A stretch of DNA of 64,000 nucleotides from Leptolyngbya sp. SIOISBB (lineage in GTDB: Bacteria; Cyanobacteriota; Cyanobacteriia; Phormidesmidales; Phormidesmidaceae): positions 3,286,001-3,350,000 of the forward strand of contig JAAHII010000001.1 of NCBI GenBank assembly GCA_010671905.1, written 5' to 3'. The notes under the pieces are model-generated. The model did no database searches and was not told the DNA's origin. It saw only the letters and a program-made list of their open reading frames with translations. This document shows positions 34,422-44,785 of the stretch, piece by piece (position 1 is the stretch's first letter; the number at the start of each line of letters is the position of its first letter). The position numbers were made by a program, and so were the translations under genes.

Positions 34422-37400
34422 ATGTTAGAAAAACGACTCCGGTATTGGTCTGGCTGGCCCTGGGTAATTAGCCTGGGGGGCGGACTGCTACTAGCGCAGG
34501 TCATTACCTACTTTTGGGCCGAGGGGCTGTGGTTTCAAGATGCGGGCTACAGCGATGTGTTTGCGCTGCGGCTGTGGAGTCAAGTGGGACTAGGGTGCCT
34601 CGCGACGAGTCTGAGCGGGCTGGTGCTCTGGGGCAATCTGACCCTGGCTAAACGGCTGCCTACCCCATTTACCAAGGGGCAGTCTTCTGCTGAGCGAGAG
34701 CGATCGCGACAGGCGGGGATTGGTCTATTTCCACTCTTATTATTGACCAGTGGCTTGGCCATGATCCTCGGCATCCAAATGTTGTATTTGGGGCGGGTAG
34801 TCACCAGTTATTGGGATCTGAGTTCATCGGTGTACAATCCGGCCCCCCCGTTGCCACTGTGGGCGAAGCCAGAGGCGATCCGGGCGGTGCTCGTGCAGTT
34901 AATCACTTATCCCTGGCAGTTGGCGGCGCTGTTGGTGGTGGCGATCGCGTTTGTCTTTTTGCCGCAAATTTGCACGGCGATCTCGGCCGTATTTACCAGT
35001 TTGGCGCTGGGGTTAGCCCTGGCAGAGCAGTGGACGAAGGTATTGACGGCGATTCATCCCGTTGCCTTTGAGGCGGCTGATCCACTCTTTGAAAACGATA
35101 TCGGCTATTACGTCTTCCGGCTACCGTTTTTAGAAGTGGTGGAATTTTGGCTGATCAGCCTGATTTTATTCACTTTGGCCAGCGTCACGTTAATCTATCT
35201 GCTGTCGGGCAACAGCTTAAGTAACGGCCGGTTTCCTGGGTTTACATCGTCACAACAGCGCCATCTTTACGGCTTGGGTGGTCTGCTCTTATTAGCCACC
35301 AGTCTGAATCATTGGTTGGGCCGGTTTGAAATCCTCTATTCGCCGCAAGGGGTGGTGTACGGCGCGAGCTATACCGATGTCACCGTGGGGTTGCCGGTCT
35401 ACACTGCGCTCAGCATTATTTCTCTGTGCCTGGGCCTGGGCATGCTCTGGCGATCGCTCTTCTGGGCGATCGGGCTGCGGGATGTGATGGCTTGGCTGCG
35501 TGAGATTGGCCATCGCCAACATGCTAAGTTGCCACCCTTATCTCAACGGCCTTTAACAACGCGGCCACTCATCTGGGGGCTAGCAGTTTACATTGTGCTG
35601 GCCATTGTCGGCGGGCTCGTGGTGCCCCGGCTCGTACAGCAGGTAATCGTGCAGCCCAATGAATTGCAGCGCGAGCGCCCTTATATCGAACGGGCGATCG
35701 CGCAAACTCGGCAAGCTTTTGATCTGACGGACATTAACGTCCAGCCGTTTGATCCCCAGGGCGATCTCACCATTCAAGATTTGGAAGACAATCGTTTGAC
35801 CCTCGACAACATTCGTCTGTGGGATACGCGCCCCCTTTTGCAAAGTAACCGCCAGCTTCAGCAAATCCGCCTCTACTATGAATTTGCTGATGCTGATGTC
35901 GATCGCTATGCCTTGATCCAAGATGATGGCTCGACGACGTTACGGCAAGTCCTGATTTCTGCCCGTGAGCTGAACTTCGAGCGAGTGCCAGACGTCGCCA
36001 AAACTTGGGTGAATGAGCATCTGGTCTATACCCATGGCTATGGTTTCACCATGAGCCCAGTCAACACGGCAGATGAAGATGGCCTGCCCACGTACTTTAT
36101 TCGGGACATTGACCACACTCCCAGTGATGCAGCGGTGCGTCGCAGCATTCCGGTGGGACTGCCTCGCATCTATTTTGGGGAATTAACCAACACCTATGTG
36201 ATGGTCGATACGAATGTCCAAGAGTTGGACTACCCCAGCGGTGAGGACAATGCTTACAACACCTACACGGGTAATCGCGGCATTTCATTGGCCAATCCTG
36301 TCACCCGTCTTCTGTTTGCCTGGCATCTCAAAGATTGGAAGATGCTGTTTACCGAAGATTTTACTGAAGCCACTCGATTACTCTATCGTCGCCGCATCAC
36401 CGATCGCGTCCAAACCATTGCACCCTTTCTCCGCTTTGATGCCGACCCATATTTAGTCATCGCTGACATCGGCGACGACAGTGAAGCTTGGGGGACGAAT
36501 GCCTCAGCCACTCAGACCAATACCTCGCAGGCCCAACCCAATTATGTGTACTGGGTGATTGATGCTTATACGACGAGCGATCGCTATCCCTACTCAGACC
36601 CGTTAGACAATGATTTCAACTACATTCGCAATTCGGTAAAGGTCGTCATTGATGCCTACAGTGGCGCGATTCGATTTTTTACGACGGATAGTGATGACCC
36701 TATCATTCAAACCTGGAGTCGGTTATTACCCGGCATGTTTCAACCGCTTGCGGAGATGCCACCGGCCCTGTTTGCCCATGTGCGCTATCCCCAAGATTAC
36801 TTTGAGGTGCAGTCCAACCAGTTAATGACGTACCACATGACTGATCCCCAAGTGTTCTATAACCGGGAAGATCAGTGGCGCGCCCCCAACGAAATCTATG
36901 CTAATGAAGCTCAAGAGGTGCAGCCCTACTACCTCACGATGCGGCTGCCCAATCAAGATGCAGAAGATTTTATTCAATTGCGACCGTTTACGCCAGCGCA
37001 GCGGAACAACTTGGTGGCTTGGCTAGCGGCGAGTTCGACCGGTGATCGCTACGGTGACATGCTGCTATATCGCTTTCCGAAGCAGGGGCTCGTGTTTGGC
37101 CCGGAACAAATTGAAGCGCGGATCAATCAAGATCCAGCCATTTCCCAGCGCATCTCGCTGTGGAATACTCAGGGTTCGCGGGCGATTCAGGGGAACTTGT
37201 TGGTAATTCCGATTGAGCGATCGCTCCTGTATGTAGAACCGCTTTACCTGGAAGCAGAGCAAAATAGCTTACCGATTTTAGCGCGCGTTATTTTGGTCTA
37301 CGGCAACCGCATCGCGATGGCCGAAACGTTGGCTGATGCCATTGGCGCGATCTTTACCGGCGAACGCGAAACCGCGATCCCGGTCATCCGAGATTTGGAA

Positions 37401-37496
37401 GCGGGGGGGCAGAGTTTGGAAGATATTATCCCCGGCCTGATTCCCGATGCCGAGAGTCCGTCCCCTGATGATCCGCTGGACAACGAGATTGAGTAA
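34422..37496 (+). CDS. UPF0182 family membrane protein
   Basis: A large protein of 1024 aa. The first third holds about seven membrane helices (for example FPLLLLTSGLAMILGIQMLYLG and LAVYIVLAIVGGLVVPRL). The remainder is a long soluble domain with family signatures FYNREDQW, PYYLTMRLP, FTPAQRNNLVAWLAA and YPQDYFEVQ, ending in an acidic tail. UPF0182 proteins are widespread in cyanobacteria and actinobacteria and have no established function. Length and topology are normal. The ATG at 34422 is clear. It is not obviously in an operon. Confidence 0.93.
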   Translation: MLEKRLRYWSGWPWVISLGGGLLLAQVITYFWAEGLWFQDAGYSDVFALRLWSQVGLGCLATSLSGLVLWGNLTLAKRLPTPFTKGQSSAERERSRQAGIGLFPLLLLTSGLAMILGIQMLYLGRVVTSYWDLSSSVYNPAPPLPLWAKPEAIRAVLVQLITYPWQLAALLVVAIAFVFLPQICTAISAVFTSLALGLALAEQWTKVLTAIHPVAFEAADPLFENDIGYYVFRLPFLEVVEFWLISLILFTLASVTLIYLLSGNSLSNGRFPGFTSSQQRHLYGLGGLLLLATSLNHWLGRFEILYSPQGVVYGASYTDVTVGLPVYTALSIISLCLGLGMLWRSLFWAIGLRDVMAWLREIGHRQHAKLPPLSQRPLTTRPLIWGLAVYIVLAIVGGLVVPRLVQQVIVQPNELQRERPYIERAIAQTRQAFDLTDINVQPFDPQGDLTIQDLEDNRLTLDNIRLWDTRPLLQSNRQLQQIRLYYEFADADVDRYALIQDDGSTTLRQVLISARELNFERVPDVAKTWVNEHLVYTHGYGFTMSPVNTADEDGLPTYFIRDIDHTPSDAAVRRSIPVGLPRIYFGELTNTYVMVDTNVQELDYPSGEDNAYNTYTGNRGISLANPVTRLLFAWHLKDWKMLFTEDFTEATRLLYRRRITDRVQTIAPFLRFDADPYLVIADIGDDSEAWGTNASATQTNTSQAQPNYVYWVIDAYTTSDRYPYSDPLDNDFNYIRNSVKVVIDAYSGAIRFFTTDSDDPIIQTWSRLLPGMFQPLAEMPPALFAHVRYPQDYFEVQSNQLMTYHMTDPQVFYNREDQWRAPNEIYANEAQEVQPYYLTMRLPNQDAEDFIQLRPFTPAQRNNLVAWLAASSTGDRYGDMLLYRFPKQGLVFGPEQIEARINQDPAISQRISLWNTQGSRAIQGNLLVIPIERSLLYVEPLYLEAEQNSLPILARVILVYGNRIAMAETLADAIGAIFTGERETAIPVIRDLEAGGQSLEDIIPGLIPDAESPSPDDPLDNEIE

Positions 37497-37581
37497 TTGT
37501 TGAGCGCTCCCGTCCCGTGGCCAGCCTGGTTTGCGGTTCTGAGCTCGGTTTCAGCAACTTTGATACAGGCGATTAACAGCG

Positions 37582-39273
37582 GTGGAGAGGTCGCTGGTAA
37601 ATCCTGATGAAACCGATACTATACGGGGATACTTTGTCGATGTTGCAGCGGTCATTGTGGCGCCACAGAAAGCTTTAGAGAAACGCAATTCGGCGATCGG
37701 GCTATGCATCACGCTGTTTATGGTGTCGTTTCATATTGGCATTGTGCCCGCCATTATGCCGCCTTTGGTGCGCAGTCTGAACTCTAGCGTGGGCTATGTC
37801 CAAGGCGCACTGGTTCTACTCTCCCTCGTGACCGCTGCCTTTGCCCCCACCAGTGAGAACCTCAGTCGCCGGTTTGGCCGTCAAAAAATCTTTCGAGGGG
37901 GACTGCTGTTATTTGCGATCGGCACCCTCTTGGCCTCCATGAGTCCGGCGATGGGTTTCTTTGTTGCGAGCTATACCTTAATTACCGGAATTGCCGCCAC
38001 GCCACTGGTGAGTATTCCTTGGGCTTTGATGGATCGCTTTTATGAAGATAAAGCAGAAAAGATCGCCTTTTTACTGTTGACCCTTTCGATGGTGATGGGG
38101 GGGCTCATTGGTTCCTTAATTGGGGGATTAATTGCGTTTGAATATAGCTGGCGGGTGGCGTTTCCCATTGAGTTGGCGTTAATTCCTGTCATTCTAAAAC
38201 TGGTCAACATTTACCCACCAGAACCGACTGCCGAGCAAACCCCGATCGACTGGGTCGGCGGTTGCTTATCCTTTTTGGGCTTAGGACTTACGCTGCTGGG
38301 TTTGAGTTTAGCGGGAGAATTCGGTTGGTGGGCAGCCAAAAAAGACCTCGCATTTCTCGGCGTGTCTACCTTACCTTTTGGCATTTCCATTGTGCCGATC
38401 TTGATCGCGTCGGGGCTGGTCTGTTTAGGGATTTTTGCCTTTTGGCAACGACAACAGAAGCGGACTGGGCGAGCGGCTTTAGTCAGTGCGGGGTTGCTCA
38501 ACCGACGCGCATTTGTCAACAGTTTGGTGGTGGCAACGTTACACTCGGCGCTAATGACGGGTTTATCGTTCAACCTATTCCAATTTGTGCCGCCGGTGTT
38601 AGGGCTCAATTCTTTCCAAACGGCGTTAACGGTATTGCCTTATAACTTGGCGATGGTGATTGTTTTGATTGCGATGGTGAGGTTCATTAACCTGCAACTA
38701 CCGCCACGGCGCATTGTGCAACTGGGCTTAAGTATTGAGATCTTGGGACTCTTTTGGCTGATGCGAGCGATCGCGCCGACGATGAACCGCTTCACCATGT
38801 TGCCAGCTCTGATTGTCATTGGCATTGGATCTGGTTTTTTTACATCCCAGATTGGGGCGATCGCCTATTCCACTGCGAGCCGCCGCGAGAAGCCTGAAGC
38901 CACAGGTATTTTTAATCCATTACAAAAAGTCGGTCAGGCACTCGGTCGAGGTGTGCTGGGCACGGTACTCATTAGTCTGGCTTCCAGTCAAGTTGTCGAT
39001 GGCGTCATTGCGGAACTGGATCAGGCAGTTGACACCACGACTCGGCAAGCGGCGATTACCTATCTGCAACGAGCCATTCAGACTTTTACCAAAGATGAAA
39101 TGCAAGACTTGTTCGCTCGTCTTCCAGAGGCTGTACAGCCATCACTAGCCATGATTATTGAGACCTCTTCAGTGAGTGCGATGAAGGTCACATTAATACT
39201 GATCTTGGCGGCCAATATTGCCTGCATCTTACTGACCACTCGCCTGCCTCGACTAAGGTTAAAACGCAGCTAA
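37582..39273 (+). CDS. MFS transporter, DHA2-like (14 helices)
   Basis: A major facilitator of about 563 aa with roughly 14 hydrophobic helices. The loop 2-3 motif is seen as FGRQKIFRGGLLLFAIG and motif C-like Gly-rich helix as VMGGLIGSLIGGLIAFEYSWRV. This size and topology match the drug/H+ antiporter DHA2 group and related exporters. The start is a GTG at 37582; the first 30 residues are weakly typical, so translation may begin slightly later. Substrate cannot be predicted. It is monocistronic. Confidence 0.85.
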   Translation: MERSLVNPDETDTIRGYFVDVAAVIVAPQKALEKRNSAIGLCITLFMVSFHIGIVPAIMPPLVRSLNSSVGYVQGALVLLSLVTAAFAPTSENLSRRFGRQKIFRGGLLLFAIGTLLASMSPAMGFFVASYTLITGIAATPLVSIPWALMDRFYEDKAEKIAFLLLTLSMVMGGLIGSLIGGLIAFEYSWRVAFPIELALIPVILKLVNIYPPEPTAEQTPIDWVGGCLSFLGLGLTLLGLSLAGEFGWWAAKKDLAFLGVSTLPFGISIVPILIASGLVCLGIFAFWQRQQKRTGRAALVSAGLLNRRAFVNSLVVATLHSALMTGLSFNLFQFVPPVLGLNSFQTALTVLPYNLAMVIVLIAMVRFINLQLPPRRIVQLGLSIEILGLFWLMRAIAPTMNRFTMLPALIVIGIGSGFFTSQIGAIAYSTASRREKPEATGIFNPLQKVGQALGRGVLGTVLISLASSQVVDGVIAELDQAVDTTTRQAAITYLQRAIQTFTKDEMQDLFARLPEAVQPSLAMIIETSSVSAMKVTLILILAANIACILLTTRLPRLRLKRS

Positions 39274-39338
39274 AACAGGCACTGGCCTCAGGCAATGCGG
39301 TCAAACTTTTGACCCATTTCATCCGTTCAGAGCATCGA

Positions 39339-39740
39339 TCAAATATAGCCATTTAAAAATTCATAGGGCTCGTCTTCCCAAGAGGGTTCAGGATATAGAC
39401 GAGACAGATGACGATGAATATCCAACACAATCTCGGATAAATCATCTTCATGAAAGATGTCGTCTAAGGCTGCTCGGTCACGCATCCGCAACGGAGATAA
39501 TGGACTGGCATGACTCACATCAAGACTGCGTGATGTCTTGTGAACACGTTGCCCTTGAGGCAACACACTATCGGTAAACCCTAATGGTTGTTCATCAGCT
39601 TGGGCCATTGCTGGGGCAGATTGGGGGGCGCTGGGAGATGACATTGGCAGCAGGTTCTGTGGACTGACAAAGCCAACGCCCTGTTCATCCGTTGCTAAAG
39701 AACTGTCGTTGACGAGAAAGTTGCTTAACCCTGCATCCAT
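39339..39740 (-). CDS. Hypothetical acidic protein
   Basis: A 133-residue protein with a low-complexity Pro/Ser/Gln-rich middle (MSSPSAPQSAPAMAQ) and a structured acidic C-terminus (DDIFHEDDLSEIVLDIHRHLSRLYPEP). No membrane segment or known motif. The disordered-plus-helix layout suggests a regulatory or adaptor protein, but no family is recognised. It is convergent with the MFS gene. Confidence 0.6.
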   Translation of the reverse strand: MDAGLSNFLVNDSSLATDEQGVGFVSPQNLLPMSSPSAPQSAPAMAQADEQPLGFTDSVLPQGQRVHKTSRSLDVSHASPLSPLRMRDRAALDDIFHEDDLSEIVLDIHRHLSRLYPEPSWEDEPYEFLNGYI

Positions 39741-40125
39741 GAGCGCAATTGGTAGTTGTTCACAAGCTTTGTTGTCTCAGGCCAACGTTGCCGTGGCCGC
39801 CAATCCGCCTGGCAATTGACCGAAATGGAGAATTCCTGCCTCAGCGATCATGCACCATTGATAGCGGCAGAACCTGAATCGTTTCTTGGCAATGCCAGAA
39901 GAGACTCAACGATACTCTGGAGGAAAAATCTCAGTTCTAGCAGCTTGCTAATGTGTGCTAAAACCTTCCCCTAACCATAAGGAGAGCTGGGAATTCGCTT
40001 GCAAAGCTGCTGCTGCCTGGCAACATTTAGAAATAATGAACACACCCTTCAGTAATTTTACTGTAGCGTGTACTGGCGGCTATGACCTGACTGAGACACA
40101 AAATGCTGGAGATCCTCAGGCTAAT
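39741..40125. other. Spacer between the acidic protein gene and lipB
   Basis: About 385 bases with only short open frames, none supported by motif or ribosome site. The promoter for the 39339-39740 gene should lie at its left side. No repeat or hairpin noted. Confidence 0.3.
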
Positions 40126-40863
40126 TCATCTAGGACCTGCCTTAAGCTCCCACTCCTGGGTTAACTGAGCCGGATTTTGAGCGATGAGTTGTAGATGAAA
40201 AACTTGAGCAAACTGACTCTCTAAAACAGGTCGCACTTGCTGCACTGTAATGTCAGGCACCAGCTGCGCCAGACTGCCGACGGGTTTATCGCTAATGCCA
40301 CAGGGCACAATTTTTTGAAACCCAGATAAGTCAGGATTGATGTTGAGGGCAAAGCCATGCATCGTGATCCAGCGGCTGACTTTGATGCCGATCGCGGCGA
40401 TCTTACAACCGTCGACCCAAACGCCTGTCAGTCCCGCCAACCGTTCTCCTGTTAAGCCAAAGACGGCCACTGTGCGGATGATGACTTCTTCTAACTGGCG
40501 TAAGTACCAGTGCAAATCAGTCTGGTGACGGCGCAAATTAAGCATGGGATAACCCACCAACTGACCCGGGCAATGATGAGTCACGTCTCCTCCTCGTTCA
40601 ATTTTGATCACGGGAGGCAGATGCGCTTGTGGGGTGAATTTGAGAAAGCGATCGTCGGCTCCTTGTCCCAAAGTGTAAACAGCAGGATGCTCTAGTAGCA
40701 GCAGGATGTCAGGTCGCGTCGGTGTTTGCCGTCTAGCTGCGAGCAACTGCTTTTGCCATTGCCAAGCAGTCTCATAAGCAATCTGGCCTAAGCGATAGAG
40801 ATGACAAGGATGCGGAGCGATCGCTGCTGCATCCTTAAACGTTGGAACAGTATCCATTAACAC
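40126..40863 (-). CDS. lipB: Octanoyltransferase LipB
   Basis: LipB moves octanoyl groups from acyl carrier protein to lipoyl domains, the first step of lipoate attachment to dehydrogenases and glycine cleavage H protein. Signatures: [56 protein letters not shown], and the catalytic Cys plus Lys in [14 protein letters not shown]. 245 aa is normal. The start at 40863 is an ATG with the usual N-terminal extension seen in cyanobacteria. It is divergent from lrtA, sharing about 150 bases of promoter region. Confidence 0.95.
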   Translation of the reverse strand: MLMDTVPTFKDAAAIAPHPCHLYRLGQIAYETAWQWQKQLLAARRQTPTRPDILLLLEHPAVYTLGQGADDRFLKFTPQAHLPPVIKIERGGDVTHHCPGQLVGYPMLNLRRHQTDLHWYLRQLEEVIIRTVAVFGLTGERLAGLTGVWVDGCKIAAIGIKVSRWITMHGFALNINPDLSGFQKIVPCGISDKPVGSLAQLVPDITVQQVRPVLESQFAQVFHLQLIAQNPAQLTQEWELKAGPR

Positions 40864-41009
40864 GGCAAAAGTGAGTCAGGCCGAAAAATTCGTGAAAAGG
40901 AAATCAAGAAATATCAACGGTTGCAAAGGATCCTGAAGCTGCCTGTTGCCCAGAATACAAGGTTGCTACGGTGAAAGTATCAAAAGGATATCGCAACGGA
41001 GGCGACTCT

Positions 41010-41639
41010 ATGAAGCTCGTGATTCAAGGCAAGAACATCGAGATCACGGATGCCATCCGCAGTTATGTTGACCAAAAGATTACCAAAGCTGTCCATCATT
41101 TTAAACATTTGACTAACGAGGTAGACGTCAACTTATCTGTGGCCAAGAATGGGCGAACCCCGCCCCAGCAGAGCGCAGAAGTCACGTTGTACATTAATGG
41201 AGCAGTCGTTCGAGCGGAAGAAAGTAGCGAAAATCTGTATGCCAGCATCGATTTAGTCGCGAACAAGATCACCCGTCAGTTGCGTAAGTATAAGGAGAAA
41301 CGCAATAGCCGTAACTCTTTGTCAGTGAAGCCAAATGATGCCCTGCTGAGTAGTGACAGTCCTACAGCTGATGTATCGGAGCTCCTGAACAAAGCGCCAG
41401 AACTGCCTGACGCCGTTTTGCGAACGAAGTATTTCTCAATGCCACCCATGACAGTTGCAGAAGCGTTAGAACAGTTAGACCTGGTAGATCATGATTTCTA
41501 CATGTTCTCTAATGCTGAGACTGGCGAGATCAACGTTGTCTATGAGCGTAATCATGGCGGTTATGGCCTCCTACAACCGCGCAATAATCACCATGACAAT
41601 CATGCGGATAGTCGGGAGCGAGCGGCCAGCTTTGCTTAA
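41010..41639 (+). CDS. lrtA: Long-form ribosome hibernation promoting factor (LrtA/HPF)
   Basis: The N-terminal domain (MKLVIQGKNIEITDAIRSYV, then KHLTNEVDVNLSV, AEVTLYINGAVVRAEE) is the RaiA/HPF fold that sits in the decoding centre of idle ribosomes. The C-terminal domain (about 140-200: KYFSMPPMTVAEALEQLDLVDH, FYMFSNAETGEINVVYERNHGGYGL, in pieces) mediates 100S dimer formation. In cyanobacteria this is the light-repressed LrtA. The ATG at 41010 follows a GGAGG ribosome site at about 40997-41001 and is preferred to an in-frame GTG at 40971. It ends before an unusually strong terminator. Confidence 0.95.
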   Translation: MKLVIQGKNIEITDAIRSYVDQKITKAVHHFKHLTNEVDVNLSVAKNGRTPPQQSAEVTLYINGAVVRAEESSENLYASIDLVANKITRQLRKYKEKRNSRNSLSVKPNDALLSSDSPTADVSELLNKAPELPDAVLRTKYFSMPPMTVAEALEQLDLVDHDFYMFSNAETGEINVVYERNHGGYGLLQPRNNHHDNHADSRERAASFA

Positions 41640-41666
41640 TTTCAGACGCTAAACCGAATGAGCGCT

Positions 41667-41709
41667 CACTAACGCCTGCTTAACAATGTTAAGCAGGCGT
41701 TAGTGTTTT
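41667..41709 (+). terminator. Strong intrinsic terminator after lrtA
   Basis: A perfect 18-bp stem (CACTAACGCCTGCTTAAC at 41667 with its inverse to 41705) with loop AAT, followed by TTTT. It lies between convergent lrtA and grxC; on the minus strand only a weak T-rich tract follows, so it is chiefly the lrtA terminator. Confidence 0.93.
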
Positions 41710-41747
41710 GCAGTGATCAGCCAGTGACGCTCAACTGGGGCGTGTTT

Positions 41748-42020
41748 TTATGCTTGTCTGGCTGTCAGCAGTGGATCTAGTTCGCCTTGGCGATCGAGGC
41801 TATAGAGTTCATCACAGCCCCCAATATGCTGTTCATCGATAAAAATCTGAGGCAAAGACCGCTTGCCGTCAGACCGCACGGACATTTGGTCTCGTGCAGA
41901 TTCATCTCCATCAATGCAATATTCAGTGTAGTCCACCCCTTTGCGGTCCAAGAGTGCTTTCGCCCTAATACAAAAGGGGCAGCTGCTCCAAGTGTAAATT
42001 TCAATATTGGATGTTGCCAT
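41748..42020 (-). CDS. grxC: Glutaredoxin 3 type
   Basis: A 90-residue dithiol glutaredoxin with the active site CPFC at residues 14-17, the cis-proline region SLPQIFID and GGCDELYSLDRQGELDPLL at the end. It reduces disulfides and deglutathionylates proteins using glutathione. It lies convergent to lrtA and next to the RlpA gene on the same strand, about 110 bases away, with no functional link evident. Confidence 0.95.
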   Translation of the reverse strand: MATSNIEIYTWSSCPFCIRAKALLDRKGVDYTEYCIDGDESARDQMSVRSDGKRSLPQIFIDEQHIGGCDELYSLDRQGELDPLLTARQA

Positions 42021-42132
42021 AGGCTCAACCTCTACCGATGATTCAGATTTTTCTGTTACTCATCTTAACGTTTTGTATGAGGTCGCCTCTGCGATTTAGA
42101 CTTCAGCCATGACTTTATCTATCGCTGACAAC

Positions 42133-43341
42133 TTACTCTAATGGCAGTTGTGCTGTTGTCAACTCGTCTAAATCAGTGGGTGATGCTGGCTTAAGAATCA
42201 CCGCTTCATAAGGTACGACACCGTTTTGGGCACTACCGAGGCAATGAGCTGCGGCTTTCGATAAATCGAGCGATCGCTGCCCGACATAGGGACCGCGATC
42301 ATTAATCCGCACCACCACTGATTGACCATTCATGCGATTAGTCACTTTTAGCTGGGTGTTGAAGGGCAATGTCTTGTGGGCGGCGGTGAGTGCATTCTCA
42401 TCGAAGATTTCACCGTTAGCGGTTTGGCGACCGTGAAAGTAGGGTCCATACCAAGAAGCCGTGCCATAGAGAGTTTCTGACGTCTCGGTCAGTCCTGTCA
42501 GCACCATTTGGATGTCTGCCAAGCTCATGGGAGCTGCGTTCAAAGCGGTGCGCAGATTATTGACCCAATGCACAGCAGTCATCGCTGCCGGAACTTCGGG
42601 ATGCGGCTGCAAGGTTTCATCCACTACAAACAGCAAGTCATTATCATGGCTGACGCCCACGAAATTTTGCCCGACGAAGGGGCTGAGGTGGGCCGCTTGC
42701 AGTTGTCCAGACTGCAGGAGTGTCCTGAGCTTCAAGGCAATTTTCTGGGCAGCTGCTTTGCCTGCGACTTCACCAATGAATTGGTTGTGCACCCACACCT
42801 GCTGCTTGGGCAAAGCTTTCAGGGCTAAGGGGCTCGGCTGATATGCTGCCGCCGTCTCAGGCAAGCAGTACTCATGCGATGGGGTGGAAAAATCAACCTT
42901 GGCAGGGGTGGATTGGGGCTCGACCCGCACTGCAGCAACCGCTGACCAACTGTGCCAGTTGGAGTCGAAGACAGGAGTATCAGCTGCAGCCACTGGGCTA
43001 GTGACGAGAGCAGCAGGCTCGTCGGCAATTTCAAAACTCGTGAGTGCAACGCCGATAGACGGTACCAGAGTCTGAAACGCTGGCTCTTGAGCAGTCAGAT
43101 TTTGGTTCAGGTTCAGCGCGCCTAACTGTGATGGAGCACTCTCAGTGGCTTCCAAATCGGCATTGGCGGAGATTGTCCAATCATAGATTCTATGTACTGA
43201 TCGCTGCCACACAGCAATCTCTGCTGCAAGCAAAGATTCATGTTGTGGCGTGTACGAAGCACAGATGCCTTGTGTAGACTCAGTAGCGGCAGATGCAGGA
43301 CAGATAATTGACGCTGCCCAAACGATTCCCAGAATTTCCAT
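42133..43341 (-). CDS. rlpA: RlpA-like septal ring lytic transglycosylase
   Basis: From about residue 300 to the end lies the double-psi beta-barrel domain: ETLYGTASWYGPYFHGRQTANGE, FNTQLKVTNRMNG, VVRINDRGPYVGQRSLDLSKAAA (in pieces). This domain cleaves glycan strands lacking stem peptides. Before it is a long region with WVHNQFIGEVAGKAAAQKIALKL that resembles cyanobacterial RlpA extensions. The ATG at 43341 gives a signal peptide (EILGIVWAASIICPASA); the open frame extends upstream to 43443 but that segment does not look like a signal. It is probably secreted. Confidence 0.9.
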   Translation of the reverse strand: MEILGIVWAASIICPASAATESTQGICASYTPQHESLLAAEIAVWQRSVHRIYDWTISANADLEATESAPSQLGALNLNQNLTAQEPAFQTLVPSIGVALTSFEIADEPAALVTSPVAAADTPVFDSNWHSWSAVAAVRVEPQSTPAKVDFSTPSHEYCLPETAAAYQPSPLALKALPKQQVWVHNQFIGEVAGKAAAQKIALKLRTLLQSGQLQAAHLSPFVGQNFVGVSHDNDLLFVVDETLQPHPEVPAAMTAVHWVNNLRTALNAAPMSLADIQMVLTGLTETSETLYGTASWYGPYFHGRQTANGEIFDENALTAAHKTLPFNTQLKVTNRMNGQSVVVRINDRGPYVGQRSLDLSKAAAHCLGSAQNGVVPYEAVILKPASPTDLDELTTAQLPLE

Positions 43342-43547
43342 GACTATTTGGCAAATGCCAAGACCTGTAAATTGAGTTCGAAAAACGATTTTATATTCCG
43401 TGTCATCAGATACAAAATCACTATAGCCATCCAGTATAAACACTTGTTTCTGACTTCGGCATCAGCCGGCCCCTAAGTTAGGGCGCTCTAGCGGAGTCTG
43501 TGTAAGGGTTTCTGAGAAAGTTTAAAGAAACTTTAAATTCTGCTGCT

Positions 43548-44450
43548 ATGCCACTGTTGCCGCGTCAAAAATTATTCTCCCCTCCAGATTTTGAGTCGGT
43601 AAAAGCGCGTCTCTTGACCCACTTAGAACACTTGGTTGGCGATCGCGATCCGTATCTAGCTTCGGGCAAACATCGTCTGGTGCAGCAATACGTTCAGAGT
43701 GATTTGGCATCCTTAGGCACAGTCACATGCCATACCTTTACGGTGCGCGCTCGTCAGCATCACAACTGGATTTTGCCGTTGCCTGGTGCGGCTACTGCTA
43801 GTCCAGCGGCTGCCCCGTTAATTGTGGGAGCGCATTACGACACCGTGCCCGGCACCCCCGGTGCGGATGACAATGCCAGTGGGCTGGCGGTGCTGCTGGA
43901 GCTTGCTCGCTACTGCGCCGCCCAATCGCTACCGCGTCCGGTTTGGTTTATGGCCTTTGATCTAGAAGAGTACGGTCTTTTGGGCAGTCGAGCCTATGCC
44001 GAAAGCTTGCAAACTAGTGGTCAAGCGGTGCACCTCATGCTGTCGTTAGAAATGCTCGGCTATTGCGACCACACCCCCCACAGCCAAAACTACCCGTCGC
44101 CCTTATTGGCCCGGTTGTACCCTCACCGAGGTAATTATGTTGCCCTAGTCGGTAACCCCTCCACGTTGTGGGCCATGCATCGTTTGCGTCGACACCTACG
44201 CAGAGCGGGGGCCGCTTGTGAATATCTGCCGGTGCCCAATCGGGGGACTACGATCGCCGCCACGCGGCGGAGTGACCATGCCGCCTTTTGGGATTGTGGC
44301 TATCGGGCACTGATGGTGACCGATACCGCCTTTTTGCGCAATCCTCACTATCATCAACCCAGCGATCGCCTCGAAACCCTTGACCTCGATTTTATGACGC
44401 GTATTTGTCTGGGGCTGATGACGGGACTAGCAGCAACAGTTGGCTGCTGA
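43548..44450 (+). CDS. M28 family zinc aminopeptidase-like
   Basis: A 300-residue cytosolic M28 peptidase with zinc-ligand motifs GAHYDTVPG (His, Asp), DDNASGLAVLLELAR (bridging Asp), DLEEYGLLGS (catalytic Glu pair), LEMLGY and the final HYHQPSDRLETLD (His). The family comprises co-catalytic zinc aminopeptidases and glutaminyl cyclase-like enzymes. No signal peptide is visible, which is unusual for aminopeptidase Y types but common in cyanobacterial members. Substrate not predictable. Confidence 0.9.
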   Translation: MPLLPRQKLFSPPDFESVKARLLTHLEHLVGDRDPYLASGKHRLVQQYVQSDLASLGTVTCHTFTVRARQHHNWILPLPGAATASPAAAPLIVGAHYDTVPGTPGADDNASGLAVLLELARYCAAQSLPRPVWFMAFDLEEYGLLGSRAYAESLQTSGQAVHLMLSLEMLGYCDHTPHSQNYPSPLLARLYPHRGNYVALVGNPSTLWAMHRLRRHLRRAGAACEYLPVPNRGTTIAATRRSDHAAFWDCGYRALMVTDTAFLRNPHYHQPSDRLETLDLDFMTRICLGLMTGLAATVGC

Positions 44451-44785
44451 TGTAGCAGAATTCGGAATGCGGAGGTCTGAATGCGGAATTGATCATGTCT
44501 AGCCAGAAAGCAACTTCAACCATCCAGAGCCACCTGATCAAACAGCGGCTGCTGTAGAAAAAAACTTTTCAATCTCTGCCTTTAAGAAGTTGCTGCGGGC
44601 TGACAGGCCGACTTAAATTACCAAGCAAGTGACTGATTGTGTTTGTCTAAGGATGTCCAGGGCGTGCCGAGCGATCTCGACTTACCGACCGGCAAGGATA
44701 GCCCGTCATGTCTCAACAACAGCTAATGAGGCGACGCTGTTTGCTCTAAACTGACAACTTGTCATTGCTGAAACTCCGAAATCAC
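44451..44785. other. Spacer between convergent peptidase genes
   Basis: About 335 bases between the M28 and M23 genes, which converge. A short direct repeat of GAATGCGGA occurs near 44463-44486. No gene, tRNA or clear terminator was seen. Confidence 0.3.
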